NCBI GenBank assembly: GCA_032158295.1
Contig: CM063249.1
Coordinates: 4,169,195 to 4,233,194, forward strand
Reading direction: 5' to 3'
Origin: Pycnopodia helianthoides
Lineage: Eukaryota > Echinodermata > Asteroidea > Forcipulatida > Asteriidae
Length of the DNA: 64,000 bases
Position numbers and translations under genes: made by a program. The notes beneath the pieces are model-generated. The model was not told the origin of the DNA and ran no database searches. It saw only the letters and a program-made list of their open reading frames with translations. Below, piece by piece: positions 1 through 13,600 of this stretch (positions are counted from its first letter, which is position 1; each line of letters starts with the position of its first letter).

Positions 1-240
1 TAAAAAGTTGGGAAGGTATAGTGCATTCTGCTGTACCAGCCAGGCTCCTAGTGGATGATACCCATGCCTACATTCTTACGGACTATGAAGGGGGGTAACC
101 CTGTTTCTGCCCCAGGAGTAGGTGGCAATGTGCCCCTGTTGACAGTTGATTTGGGTCAACAGCCCAAATCAGTTAAGTGTATCCCTCACCTTGATGTGGC
201 TGTCTGGCCTTGTGAGTTGGGCGATATCTCATAAAAAATA
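1..240 (+). mobile_element. SINE-B fragment, 3' part
   Basis: Matches, on the same strand, the 3' part of the repeat at 33165-33520 and, on the opposite strand, 23455-23806: shared phrases are taccagccaggctcctag and gtgaaggggggtaaccctg-like text, then agcccaaatcagt. The other copies carry a tRNA-like head; here it lies off the window edge. Confidence 0.75.
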
Positions 241-484
241 TACTTGTGTTAAAAAAAACAGTTTTGTAGGTTGGTTGTTCTTGTCCGAGAGTAATGAGAG
301 TGGAATCAGTGGAATGTCACGCCTAGCTGCAGTTCCAATGAGTTGTAGGCGCTGCTTGCAAAGCACTGTCGATGCTGGTGGGACAATGCTTTGGCAATAA
401 AGTTCAGCATTGGGTATCTGACATTCAGTGCGTAGCGTAGCAAAGGCAAGAAAGGATTCATAAAGAGTTTTGCATTAAAACCCT

Positions 485-1005
485 CCTACACTTAAGAACC
501 TTATCTGACGAGTTCAAAACCACAGCAGATATTATTGAATGGTCAGACAGTAGGAGGGTTGACTGTGTAGGTGCATTCACTATCACGATATCATTGCAGG
601 CCGTTAAAGCCCAGCTATGCTTCAAAACCACAGCGGTTGCTATTGAATGGTCAGACAGTAGGAGGGTTGACTGTGTAATGTGTAGATGCATTCACCACAT
701 GATATCATACTGCAGGCTGGCATAGTTTATCTATCGTCCAAAACCACAGCAGATGCTATGGAATGGTCAGACAGTAGGAGGGTTAACTTTGTACTGTGTA
801 GATGTATTCACAACATGATATCATACTGCAGGCTGGCATAGTTTATCTATCGTCCAAAACCACAGTGGGTGGTACTGAATGGCCAGACAGTAGGAGGGTT
901 GACTGTGTACTGTGAAGATGCATTCACCACATGTATTACTGGCTGGAATAGTCTAGATTTCATTCTGAATTACATCAGCTAATATTGAATGGTCAGACAG
1001 TTGTG
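485..1005. repeat. Minisatellite, about 110-115 bp unit, about 4.3 copies
   Basis: The phrase gaatggtcagacagtaggag recurs at about 538, 648, 760 and (one change) 878, with a truncated last copy at about 987. Each unit also carries ccaaaaccacag and a gatatcat-tgcagg stretch. No coding potential was recognised. The last unit is cut by a TTAA-type MITE. Confidence 0.85.
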
Positions 1006-1387
1006 TTAAAGGCAGGATATACTTTTGGTAATTGTCAAAGACTTGTGTTCCCACTTGGTGTATCCCAACATATGCATAAAATAACAAACCTGCGAAAATT
1101 TGAGCTCAATTGGTCATCAAAGTTGCAAGAAAATAATGAAAAAAACACCCTTGTTACACAGAATTGTGTGCTTTCAAATGCCTGAGAAAGGCTTCCTGCC
1201 TGAAGCCTTTCTCACATTCAAATATTTTAGTGAGATATTACCTCTTTCTTAAAAACTACATTACTTCAGAGGGTGTCGTTTCTCACAATGTTTTATACTA
1301 TTAGCAGCTCGCAGGTGCTCCTCACCAAGTAAGTTTTTATGATAATGTATTTCTTGAGTGCTTACCAAAATAATCCACTGCCTTTAA
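1006..1387. mobile_element. TTAA MITE, family 1 (AGGCA ends)
   Basis: The 374-bp element 1010-1383 begins AGGCAGGATATAC and ends ATCCACTGCCT, and is flanked by TTAA at 1006-1009 and 1384-1387. The interior matches the copy at 27452-27824 (acaaacctgcgaaaatttgag, ttcagagggtgtcgtttctcac). TTAA duplication is the hallmark of piggyBac-type transposition. No transposase is present, so it is non-autonomous. Confidence 0.75.
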
Positions 1388-1596
1388 AATATTGCATTTA
1401 AACAAACAATTTCGAAAGGCATCCTTGGTTTCACTAGAAATGTATGAAATGATACTAATTTCTTTGCTATCTTTCCATTCATTTGTCTTGAAAGGGCCTT
1501 TTTCAATGTGTAAAATTAATTTTAGACTTCCAGTGTATTGAACTGTATTTACTTATTGTTGAAACAAACTCTTCCTTTTTGTTTTCAACATTTTAG

Positions 1597-1641
1597 AAAC
1601 CACAACAAGAGCGACAACAACTAGTATTGTGACCACAGCAG
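1597..1641 (+). CDS. Mucin gene exon: Thr-rich linker (first exon seen)
   Basis: A 45-bp phase 1-1 exon between ttttag and gtaatt, encoding ETTTRATTTSIVTTAG. Short, but the splice sites, phase and composition match the other linker exons. It is the most upstream exon I can support. Confidence 0.6.
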
Positions 1642-4600
1642 GTAATTAACAAGAAGCTATCAAGTTATCAAAAAATGGTCTTGTTGAATAACAAAGATTA
1701 ACAAAATGGGGAGACAGCCAACATTAGGGCTATGCGCTACATAGCTCAGTTGGTAGAGTGCTGGCACGCTTTTTACATTGTATCACAAACTTGGGTGTGA
1801 TCCCTGGCTATACGGCAGTTACAGTTACTGACTGGCACCCCCGAACAAAGATTGACAAAATTGGGCGACCGTCAACATTAAGGCTAAATAGCTCAGTTGG
1901 TAGAGCGCCAACACGTTAATCAGGGGGTCGTTTGTTGAAATCCCGCTCTAGCAAGTTCTTCTTTGTTCAACCCAAAATTATTTAAAATTTACCCAGTCAG
2001 TTTCCCTTGCGGGTTTACCACTTGATGTTTAAAATTTCATTGAATACAAAGGAGTGGGTGAAGAGGGGCTGTAAGTTTTAAATTCAGTTTTCAGTTGCCC
2101 TCATTTTCCAACAGGGATTTCTTATGAAAAAGTCTCTAACCTAACCCAAAATGCCATCGTATTTTATATTTTTCCAGTGCGAAATTTGTTATCACCCCAA
2201 AACATCCAATGATGTCACATTTTAAATATACGGGTCTATACATTTTCGTACAGGGATTCTTAGGTCATTCCTGTATTTCCGTTGAATTTGTACTCCCTAT
2301 GTTTGTCCGATTGTCTTGTCTCTGTCTGTCCACAGGCTGATACTAGAAGCTTCGGCTTATCAGACCAGTCTCCATACTGTTCCCTTTCTTTGCTTTTTCA
2401 AGCCTATAATAACTCAGTCTGTTCTGTTCATTATTATCTTGTACGCAGATTGTATTGCTCTGTGTTTGACAGTATGGAAATAAATGTCAAATTGAAATTG
2501 AAAATTTTATTTCTTGTTTTTTTTCTTTGGAAGGATATTGTTTGGAACCGATGAGCCCCTCGGACAGAACTTGGAAAGAGACGACTCACGCTGGACCGAG
2601 CCATCTCATGAACCTGACTCTACGACCTACATCAACGAGGAAACGCCCTGGATGCCAGGAGTCCCCGGAGCTAAAGTCCACATCTTATTCAAAGAGCAGA
2701 TACGCATCAAGGCCCTGAGGCTACAGGCGGGCTTTACGCCCGATCGATACGGCACGTATTATTTTCAAGCGCTCTTTATACACTTGAATCCAGATACGAG
2801 TGAAATCACCGAAACGCTTCATGTAAGTTGATTCGAAAAACACTTTCTTCCAAGAAGCTGGTAAAATTGCCAACTGGTTTGGGTTGAACAAAAGAAAAAT
2901 TGAATTGATGAGGATTTGAACCTTGGACCTGACCTAAGGATTAACGTGTTGGAGCTCTACCAACTGAGCTGTCTAGCCCTAATGTTGGGGGTCTCCCTAT
3001 TTTGTCAGTATCTTTAGTGAGTTTGCTGAGCATCAATTGTCAACTTGTCACCCCTGTGGACCATTGTTTATTTTCTGCTTCAAACCGGAGCCGTGCATGT
3101 TAATTGAGTTTTTAGTCCTTACCTAAAATGCGTGGATATTCCCTATTTATAGTTTTCCTCCGACATTTTGTCTAAAACTGGACATCTCTTCTACATCTTA
3201 CATTTTTCTTCATCCTGTTATTGATGCACAGGGTTTCCAATTTACAATGATGTAGTTCAACAATAGAATTAACCCTTAAACGCAATAACAACTCCATGTT
3301 TTTGTCTTTGTTTAGTCTTTCAGCAAGTTGTTGATGGGGGACATCAGTAGCGACCATTTTTTCCCGTCAGACATGCGCAACGTGATGAATGTGACGCTGA
3401 TTGTCAAGTCATCTCCATACTCATCTTCCCTGAGGTTTGAATTCCTTGGCTGTAGTGAAGGTAATGAACCTCTTGATATGACGTGTCGTCCAATATTGAA
3501 CTATTAGAGGTCCTGTTATATCTCCTTACGGGTATTTGGCCTCATAAATACCTGACGTACCTTCCCTAATATTTGAATATCTCGGCTGTAGTGACAGAAA
3601 CCTCTTGAAGTACCCTCCAATTTGAATAGTAGAGGTCCTATTATATCTCCTTATACTTGGCCTCATAAGTACCTCACCTTCCCTGCGATTTAATTACCTC
3701 GGCTGTAATGAAGGAAACCTCTTGACTTACCCTCAATTTTGTTAATAGAGGTCCTGTTACATCTCCTTATTGTTACTTGACCCCATGAGTACCTCACCTT
3801 TCCTGAAATTCAATACCTCGGCTGTAGTGAGGGTAATAAACCTCTTGATGTGCTCCCAATTAAACTGTTATAGCTCCTTGTTCAAGAGTACCTCACCTTC
3901 CCCGAGGATTGAATACCTCGGCTAAACCTCTTGATGTGCGCTCCAATGGAATTACAGAGGTTCTGTCATATCTCTGTATTGGTGTTTGACCTTAAGAGTT
4001 CCCCACCTTCCCTGAGGTTTGAATACCTCGGCTGTAGTGAGGGTACTTAACCTCTTGACATGCCCTCCAATTGAGCTATAAAGGTCCTATTATACCTCCA
4101 TACTTGGCCTCAAGAGCACCTCATCTTCCCTGACGTTCAAACACCTTGGCTGTAGTGAAGGTACTAAACCTTTTGATGTACTGTCCAATTGAACTATGGA
4201 GGTCCTATTACATCTCCAAATTGGTGCTTGGCCTCAAGAGTAACTAGCCTTCTCTCAGGTACAAATACCTCGGCCTTCATAAAATGTACTGATATTTTAC
4301 ACCAGTGGCATCGTGTGTTTACCTTACCAGTACCTCATATGACCTCCTTTTATGTACATGTTTCTTTTCTTCGGTTGTCTTTTACACCATCATGTTTTGA
4401 ATTCAGTATGCCTCGTTGTTTACCTTTCAAGTACCTCTCAGCAAATAATTACAAACCTGATCATTATTGGACATATATTGCTTTTGCCTCACTTCTGTCT
4501 CTGCTTGGGTTGTTTTTACTTTTACAGTTAATCCACCCTCTACACCAGAGGCAACTACAACTGTCATCACCACCAAAGCTCCAACGACAACAACAACAGA

Positions 4601-7600
4601 AGCAACAACCACTGCAGGTTTGTCCACCTCACCGTTAAACAAAACAAAGAACTACATTAAAAGCAAAACAGCAGAAGAAACAAATTATAGCATCAAACAA
4701 GTTTGCCTCAGTAACTTAAATACTCGGATCAAGAAAGTTGGAAGAAAAACAACTTTTACAAGAACACAAACTTTATTCTCGCTCACTTTCATTTTCTTTT
4801 CTCAAAGGGACCACCACTGAGGTGACAACAAGTCAAGCCACTACGACCAAAGAGACAGCGACCCCTTTTAAACCAACAGAGGTAACCACTGTGATTAAGA
4901 CAACCACACCTGAGGCAACTACTGTACAGACAACTGTTATACTAACAACTACAGGTTGGCTTTTCTTTTAATAACAAAATTAAAGTTTTGAAGCCCCAAT
5001 GCTTGAGCCCCAATGGCGACTTGAGTCGACTGTGCAGTATACCCTGCTTGAGCCCAATGGTGACTTTAGTCCACTGTGCACTACACCCTGCTTGAGCCCC
5101 AATGGCAACTTTAGTCGACTATGCGCTATACCCTGCTTGAGCCCCAATGGCGACTTTAGTCCACTGTGCACTATACCCTGCTTGAGCCCCAATGGTGACT
5201 TTAGTCCACTGTGCACTATACCCTGCTTGAGCCCCAATGGCAACTTTAGTCCACTATGCGCTATACCCTGCTTGAGCCCCAATGGCGACTTTAGTTGACT
5301 GTGCACTATACCCTGCTTGAGCCCCAATGGTGACTTTAGTTGACTGTGCATTATACCCTGCTTGAGCCCCAATGGTGACTTGAGTCGACTGTGCATTATA
5401 CCCTGCTTGAGCCCCAATGGTGACTTTAGTCCACTGTGCATTATACCCTGCTTGAGCCCCAATGGTGACTTTAGTCAACTGTGCACTATACCCTGCTTGA
5501 GCCCCAATGGCGACTTTAGTCAACTGTGCATTACATGTATACCCTGCTTGAGCCACATTGGAGACTTTAGTCAACTGTGCATTATACCCTGCTTGAGCCC
5601 CAATATTCTGCTTGAGCCCAAGGGCGACTTGAGTCAACTGTGCACTATACCCTGATTGAGCCCCAATGGGGACTTTAGTCAACTGTGCACTATACCCTGC
5701 TTGAGCCCCAATGGCGACTTTAGTCAACTGTGCACTATACCCTGCTTGAGCCCCAATGGCGACTTTAGTCGACTGTGCACTATACCCTGCTTGAGCCCCA
5801 TTGGTGAATTTAGTCAACTGTGCATTATACCCTGCTTGAGCCCCAATATTCTGCTTGAGCCCCAAGGGCGACTTGAGTCGACTGTGCACTATACCCTGCT
5901 TGAGCCACATTGGTGACTTTAGTTGACTATGCATTATACCCTGCTTGAGCCCCAATATTCTGCTTGAGCCCCAAGGGCGACTTTAGTCTAGTGAAACCCT
6001 TGAGTGCAGGAGTAACCCCAGGGTTTGCACATTTTGCTCTGCTTTACATCTTCAAGGGAAATCGTTCACTGCAATATGAACCATAACTTTTTTTCAGAGG
6101 AAGCGAGGACAACAGTTGTTCTAACTCAAGAGACAACAATTGAGCCTACAACAAGTGAGGCGCCTACAACAAGTGAGGCGCCTACAACCACAAAGGAGGC
6201 TACCACCACCTCGGTAAAAACCACCTCACCTGAGGTTACTCTCATTGAGACAACAACAACATCAATCACAACAACTGAAGCTACAACTACGGGTGAGACT
6301 AAATCTGGGTCGTAATCGGGGGAGGGGCAAGCCTTAACCACTTCACACCAGTGTTTTTTTTTTTTTTTTCTGTGCCCACCCGCGGTAATATTTTTGGAAC
6401 TTTTTCAGCTTCTTGAGTTATCATTTTCCATTGAAAATATTGTTGCCACAATGAAACCCCGATTTGACAAAGTAAAGACAACAAAGGTTCTCATAGTTAG
6501 TTCCGCGATTTGATGTTGTCGTGCGAGAAAATTGAGTAGGCATTCACTGTGATTCGTAGAGCCTTGGCCGTAAGCCTTGGCCAAAAGTCTGCCATGGTAT
6601 GCTGGAATCTTGGAACGCTCGGGGCTTACCTACCATTGAGCCAAACATTATGATGAACAATTATGGTGGCAGCCTGTCCATTCTTGTATGCCACATTTGT
6701 ACAACAATAGGACAAAAGTCTGGAATTTGGGGTTACTTAATAACCCCTGGAAAGGGATTTTACAAGACATGTTTTCCAGAACCTGTAATTGTTGCTTTTT
6801 GTACAGGTTTTGCGAAGCGTATCCTGGGAGGTGCCTGCCTGTGCATGCCACATAATAGAAAGTCCAGTTGGATAAAAAAGTCAGCCCTCTGGCTGTCACT
6901 GTCAGCAAAAAAAATTGAGGAAAATCCAAAGTTGTTCTGGGCTTTAAAAAAAAAAGCCGTAGGTCTGTCCAAAACAATTTTGCAGATAAAGACGCCGACG
7001 TGAAGTGGTTAAAAGACGGAGAGGACCATACGTATCATACTTTAACATAAAAAATGGTTTACTTGCTTGATTAATATAAACCCGACAAAGATTTTGTAAC
7101 TTAAAATCATGGTCATTTATTGAATTTTTGATTTAATAACTATTGTTTTCAATTGTTAACAGAAGGCCCAACAACCACTGAGGCAACAACTACTCGGTTA
7201 GTCACCTCCAGAGCACCTACCACTGAAGCGCCTACCACCACAGGGGAACTGACCACTGAGGGGCCCAAAACTACAGCTCACCCGCCTACCGTGCAAGAAA
7301 CCACGACTGTTGTCCAAACTACTCCTGAGGCAACAACAACTTTCCAATCAACAGGTAAGTCAGTAATCGCAAAGATCTGGGCCCAATGTCACAGCGCTGC
7401 TTAACGGTAAGCAAATTTTCAGGCAGACTGTAGCAGAAAATTTGTGCAAGCGTGAGCGTATTTCACAGGTGAGCAAGAAAATCAGATTGCCAGCTTGTGC
7501 ATAAACCATGTATTTGCATCGTTATTTTCATACAGTAAGCACTGGAAGGTTAGCATGCCTTTTTGTTCGATTACGGTTAGCAGCGCTATGAAATGGAAAC

Positions 7601-10600
7601 TCGCACAGTAAGCACAAAACCGGCCGTTAAGCAGCTCTATGAAATTGGGCCTTGGTAACAGTCTGACCGTAAATGAATAATTACTGCTAAGCAGATCAGA
7701 AATAGTGCTAAGCAGATACAATCTTATTCTAAGCAAAATATTGTATGGGTACCAGTCACAACAGTGTGAATATAACATTGCTTTTTGTCTGGTAACCTGT
7801 TCCTGTTAAGACTGGTGCCCCAATAATTTTTAGCTTAGCAAAGAAATTTGCTAAGCAGTGTTTTCTGCTTAAACAGCGTTAGATACTTTTGTTAAATACT
7901 CAAGAACTATATGTACATTACCATAAAAACTTACTTGGTAAGGGGCACCTGAAAGCTGCTGATGAATCTGAGAAAATCTATTTGAAAGCACACAATTCTG
8001 TGCAACAAGGGTATTTTTTCTTTCATTAATTTCTTGCAACTTCGATGACCATGCAATTGAGCACAAATTGTCACAGGGGTTGATTTCACAAAAATCTTCC
8101 TAACTTAGGACTAGTCCTAGGCAATGCTAAGAGATAGGACTAGTCCTAAGTACTGGTCCTAACTTAGGACTAGTCCTATCTCTTAGCATTGCCTAGGACT
8201 AGTCCTAAGTTAGGAAGAGTTTTGTGAAATCGACCCCAGGTTTGTTATTTTATGCATATATTGGGATACACCAAGTGAGGATACCAATCTTTGACAATTA
8301 CCAAAAGTATATTCTGCCTTGAACAGCTTGATTAAACTGGGCACTGGGCTAAGATGCTACGATTCATTCAAAGGCAGCGAGTTGATCTTAACTGCTGAGC
8401 AAAAATGCTATGTCAAAATGCATATCACTATGGCGATTTAACTTGTCTTAAAGCTACTTTCATAGATTGGTTTTTGTTAAACGTAATTGCTGATTTATAG
8501 GAAAAATTGTAATGAAAGATACAATATAAAGTCACATGTGAAAGTTTCAGCTGAGAAAACAGCCAAAATACTGTCCTGGTGTTTCCACAAGAATGTTGAA
8601 TCCATCAACGTGTAGTGAGGTGACAAGTAGGTACATGTACCAATAGAGTCTCTGGCCGCAGCATTCGCGAACAGACACCAACCCTCAGAAATCTGAGAAA
8701 TGATTCATACATGAATTCTTTCAAATGTTTTGGGGTGAAAATTTATCCAAACCATATTTCTTCAAAGGGAATCCTTTCTCAAAGTAGTTTGTACTATCGA
8801 CAGCTGCAGTGCTTCTCACCAAGTAAGTTTTTATGGTAATCAATTTTGTTGAGTATTTACCAGGCTATGACCCTACCTTCAAAGGCCCTGTACACTATTG
8901 GTAAGATCGAAAAACACAAATGTTCACAGATTCACACATAACTTACATGATTTAAAGTAAGAAATGGTAGAAAGGGTTACTTAAAATATTTCTGCCTAAA
9001 ATGCTATCGTTTCTGAGAAATGAATAAAACAATGTTTTTATCGAGCGCAATAATAAACTCAATGTTTGAAAAACAGAAAACACATAAGGTCTCTTTTCAC
9101 TATTTTCTTGTGACCTTTATGAACAATTGAGCTCAAATTTTCACAGGTTTGTTATTTTATGTATATGGTTAATCACACAAAACATGAACTTTGTTTGCGA
9201 CTGTTTTGTCAGTTCTACTAACCCTGTATAATACCTTTAACATGATACTTAGCCAAGTCTGAATTGAGCGACTCTGGCTACAGCTATGGCTGCAGCAGGA
9301 ATAACATTAAAGAATAGGCCTTTTCAGCATTCCTTCATTAGCTGAAGCCGTCAATGCATACATGGCCTTTGTGCTTCGTGAAGTCAAGCTCTGATAAAGA
9401 TCTTTAACTTTGTATTTGTATAAAAAGCTTCTGTATAGACCTTTCTATTGCAACGTCACAGCCTGATTTTTTGCCAACCGAGGTCGGAAAACTATGGAAA
9501 GCCATAAATGAAAAAAACAAAAACAGATAGCCACAGTTTTAAACAATGTTACACAAATATTCAAAAATAGTGTTGAATTTGTTGGAAACAAAGCAACCAA
9601 TCATGAGAGGTACTTTACTTAAATGAAAGTTTGCGGAAAATGTTGATTTTTGTTGAAACATCTGTTAACCAGCGCGGTTTGTTTATCAACAACAGAAAGG
9701 TCTATGATCAACATTTATAACATGACGTCCTTCTAAATGACTTGAAATATTAAATTGGTCACAGTTGTAACTGCAACAGAAGCAACAACCACTGGAGAAG
9801 TTACCACAGTGACCACTGAAGAAACAACGACAATTGTTCCTACTACAACGACGGAAGCAACCACCACGAAAGAAGAATTGGTAACTACCACAGTTACTGG
9901 CACAACAGAGGGCACTACAACTGTTGAGCAGACGGCAACTGTAGTTACAACAACTGGGGCCACTCCCACTGGTACGAGTTTAATTTAAAGTTTGTAAAAT
10001 CTCTGTTTTTTTTATTTTATTTTATTTTTTATGCAAGTTCACCTCAATCAAAGCTTAACACCTCTTAGTGGAGATGTAAAGAATAAAAAGGTGAAAATCT
10101 GATACCTCGGGCAAAGTCGAAGAACCCATTTGAATGGACCCATGTCAATAATGTTTGTAATCTCATTAAATATTTCCAAGTGGAACGAATTAGGATTGGT
10201 TTTGATAAAACTTTCGACAATTTCAAATTTACCATTTCAGTAAAAGAATCTTCAGATTGAACATTTACTAGGATTATACGGAAGGGTTTTTCTCAATTTT
10301 ATTTTAAATCTCAGCACCTGAGGTAACCACGGAGATGACAACCCATTCGACCAGCACTGAGAAACCCACAACTTCTGGCCCTCCGACAACAACTAAGGAA
10401 GTCATCACAACAGTTGTGACAACTTCTCCAGAAGCAACAACAAAAGAGATAACCACTGTGACCACCACAGCTGGCCCTTCAACCACACCTGAAGAATGTG
10501 CTGAGGACCTTGACGTGTATCCAACCAGTGACAGTCTCACGAGAAAATTCTGACACTTCTTTACCAGTTACACCTGATGAATGGTGGAAACCAGTCAGTC

Positions 10601-13600
10601 CCCCACAAAACACTGCTGCTCCATATGAAGGATCACACTTGACTGTGACCTTCATCCCAAGAAGTCGAGTTACATCTGTGATTGTTATAAATGAAGCAGG
10701 AGTGCCTGAGGAAGTCACCATTGCCTTTGAATTTCAGCCAAGTGATCGTGCTCAATACACGCCACTTGTTGATGAAACAAATTCAAACATCTTTATCCAC
10801 AACACCCACACCAAAATTCCCCTACCGTCAAGCTTGCCGTTCATAACAAGACTGAGAGTTTTCATTGTTGGACCAAATCCAGATTCAAGTTACAAAATAA
10901 TATTCAATGGCTGTGAAGAGACAGGTAATTGCAATCTTTTCGTAAACTTTGGAGATATTGGGAAATTTAGAACTTTATTCAAAATACTTTTACAATTTAC
11001 TCCTCAAACAAACAAAAATAAATGCAAATTTTTAATTGTTTTGTTTAAATATTTTGTTTAAAGTTTCAGTTCCCACCAGCACAGTGGTGTACAGTTCTAC
11101 TGTAGGAACCACACGTGAAACCACCACTGCACCTACAACTACAGGTGCACCTACAACCACCGAAGTGGTCACAGCCACTACTGTGATCACTACCACTCCA
11201 GAGGCTACAACCAGGGAGGAAACAACTACTGTACACACCACTGTACAGCCAACAACTACTGGTATGTTTATATTAAATGCTTTTTTGAAAGGAATACATT
11301 TTTTCTTCACTGCTTGATGATTTATAATTTTGTTTAAATTGTTAATCTAAACACATTTTTATTTTATCAGAAGCACCAACAACCACTGAGAGCACAACCA
11401 CTCGTGTAGTAAGTACTGCTGCACCAACAACCTCTGGCCAGCCAACAACCACAGCTGCACCAACAACCTCTGGTCAGCCAACAACCACAGCTGCACCAAC
11501 AACCACTAGCCAGCCAACAACCACAGCTGCACCAACAACCTCTGGTCAGCCAACAACCACAGCTGCACCAACAACCACTAGCCAGCCAACAACCACAGCT
11601 GCACCAACAACCTCTGGTCAGCCAACAACCACAGCTGCACCAACAACCACTAGCCAGCCAACAACCACAGCTGCACCAACAACCTCCAGCCAGCCAACAA
11701 CAACAGAGAAAATCAGCACAACAACTGTGAAAACTTCTCCTGAGGCAACCACCACAGAGATAACCACCGTGCAGACAACTTCAGGTCAGTTTAAGTACTG
11801 ATTTATTCAATTATTTACCTTGAAATTTTCAAGAGCTTTCCAGACATCTAAATATAACACAATACCTTGATACTTTTAAACAGCTGCAACAACAACCACG
11901 GCAACGACAACCAAGGCAACAACTGTTGTTTCAACAGCAGTTCCAACAACCACATCTGCTCCCACAACTACAAAGGAAGTCACAACAATTGTTGTCATCA
12001 CAACCACTCCAGAGGCAATAACTACTGAGGAAACTACAACTGCACGCACCACTGCACAGCCAACAACTGGTAAGGCATGTTGTTATTGACGCTGAAAAAC
12101 TATAACTATAAATCATTGTTCAATTCCTTATTTGCTATTAATGTTTCTATTTACAGGAGCCCCAACAACAAGTGAAGCAACTACCACTCGTGTGACAACC
12201 ACTGCAGCACCTACAACTTCTGGCCCTCCTACAACAACTGAGGGAGTCACCACAACAGTTGTGAGAACTTCCCCAGAAACAACTACAAAAGAGACAACCA
12301 CTGTGACCTCCACAGCTGGCCCTTCAACCACACCTGAAGAATGTGCTGAGGATCTTGACGTGTATCCACCAGTGACAGTCTCACGAGAAAATTCTGACAC
12401 TTCTTTACCAGTTACACCTGATGAATGGTGGAAACCAGTCAGTCCCCCACAAAACACTGCTGCTCCATATGAAGGATCACACTTGACTGTTACTTTCATC
12501 CCAAAAAGTCGAGTTACATCCGTGATTGTTACAAATGAAGCAGGAGTGCCTGAGGAAGTCACAATTGCCTTTGAATTTCAGCCAAGTGATCGTGCTCAAT
12601 ACACGCCACTTGTTGATGAAACAAATTCAAATATCTTCATTGGAAACACTGACACCAAAATTCCCTTACCACCAAGCTTGCCGTTCATAACAAGACTGCG
12701 AGTTTTCATTGTCGGACCAAATCCAGATGCAAGTTACAAAATAATCTTCAACGGCTGTGAAGAGACAGGTAATTGTCATTTTCAAATAGACTTTTTAAAC
12801 TATAGGGAAATTAAAAAAAAAAAATTGAGAATTATTTTTACAATTTACTCCTCTATTTAAAAGAATAACTGCATATATTTCAAATTTGCATTTCACATTC
12901 AATTTTAGTTCCTACCAGCACAGTGGTGTACAGTTCTACCGTCAGCACCACACGTGAAACCACCACTGCACCTACAACTACAGGTGCACCTACAACCACC
13001 GAAGTGTTCACAAGCCACTACTGTGCACACCACCACTCCAGAGGCAACAACCATTGAGGAAACAACTACTGTACACACCACTGCACAGCCAACAACTACT
13101 GGTAAGATTGATTTTTTGTTTTCACTTGACCAAATTTAAAAGTTTACCATTGCCTTGTCCTAAGGACTGAATGTGCCTATTTTAAATATCTAAATTTTCC
13201 AGAAGCCCCAACTACTACTGAAGCAACTACCAGCCGTGTGACAACCACTGCAGCACCTACAACTTCCGGCCCTCCGACAACAACTAAGGAAGTCATCACA
13301 ACAGTTGTGACAAGTTCTCCAGAAGCAACTTCTAAAGAGATAACCATGATGACCACCACAGCTGGCCCTTCAACCACACCTGAAGAATGTGCTGAGGACC
13401 TTGACGTGTATCCACCAGTGACAGTCTCACGAGAAAATTCTGACACTTCTTTACCAGTTACACCTGATGAATGGTGGAAACCAGTCAGTCCCCACACAAA
13501 ACACTGCTGCTCCATATGAAGGATCACACTTGACTGTGACCTTCATCCCAAGAAGTCGAGTTACATCTGTGATTGTTACAAATGAAGCAGGAGTGCCTGA

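Noticed and set aside
1742..1975. tRNA genes
   Set aside because: A- and B-box-like text is present, but cloverleaf stems do not pair and the same text recurs in many introns with SINE tails.
4980..5955. Minus- and plus-strand repeat proteins of the 45-bp array (GLKQGIMHS-type repeats)
   Set aside because: A unit of 45 bp keeps all frames open. The array lies in an intron, units are irregular and a shortened unit shifts frame without consequence.
6599..7003. + strand frame of 134 aa
   Set aside because: No flanking splice sites in phase 1, no family features, and it lies between well-supported Thr exons.
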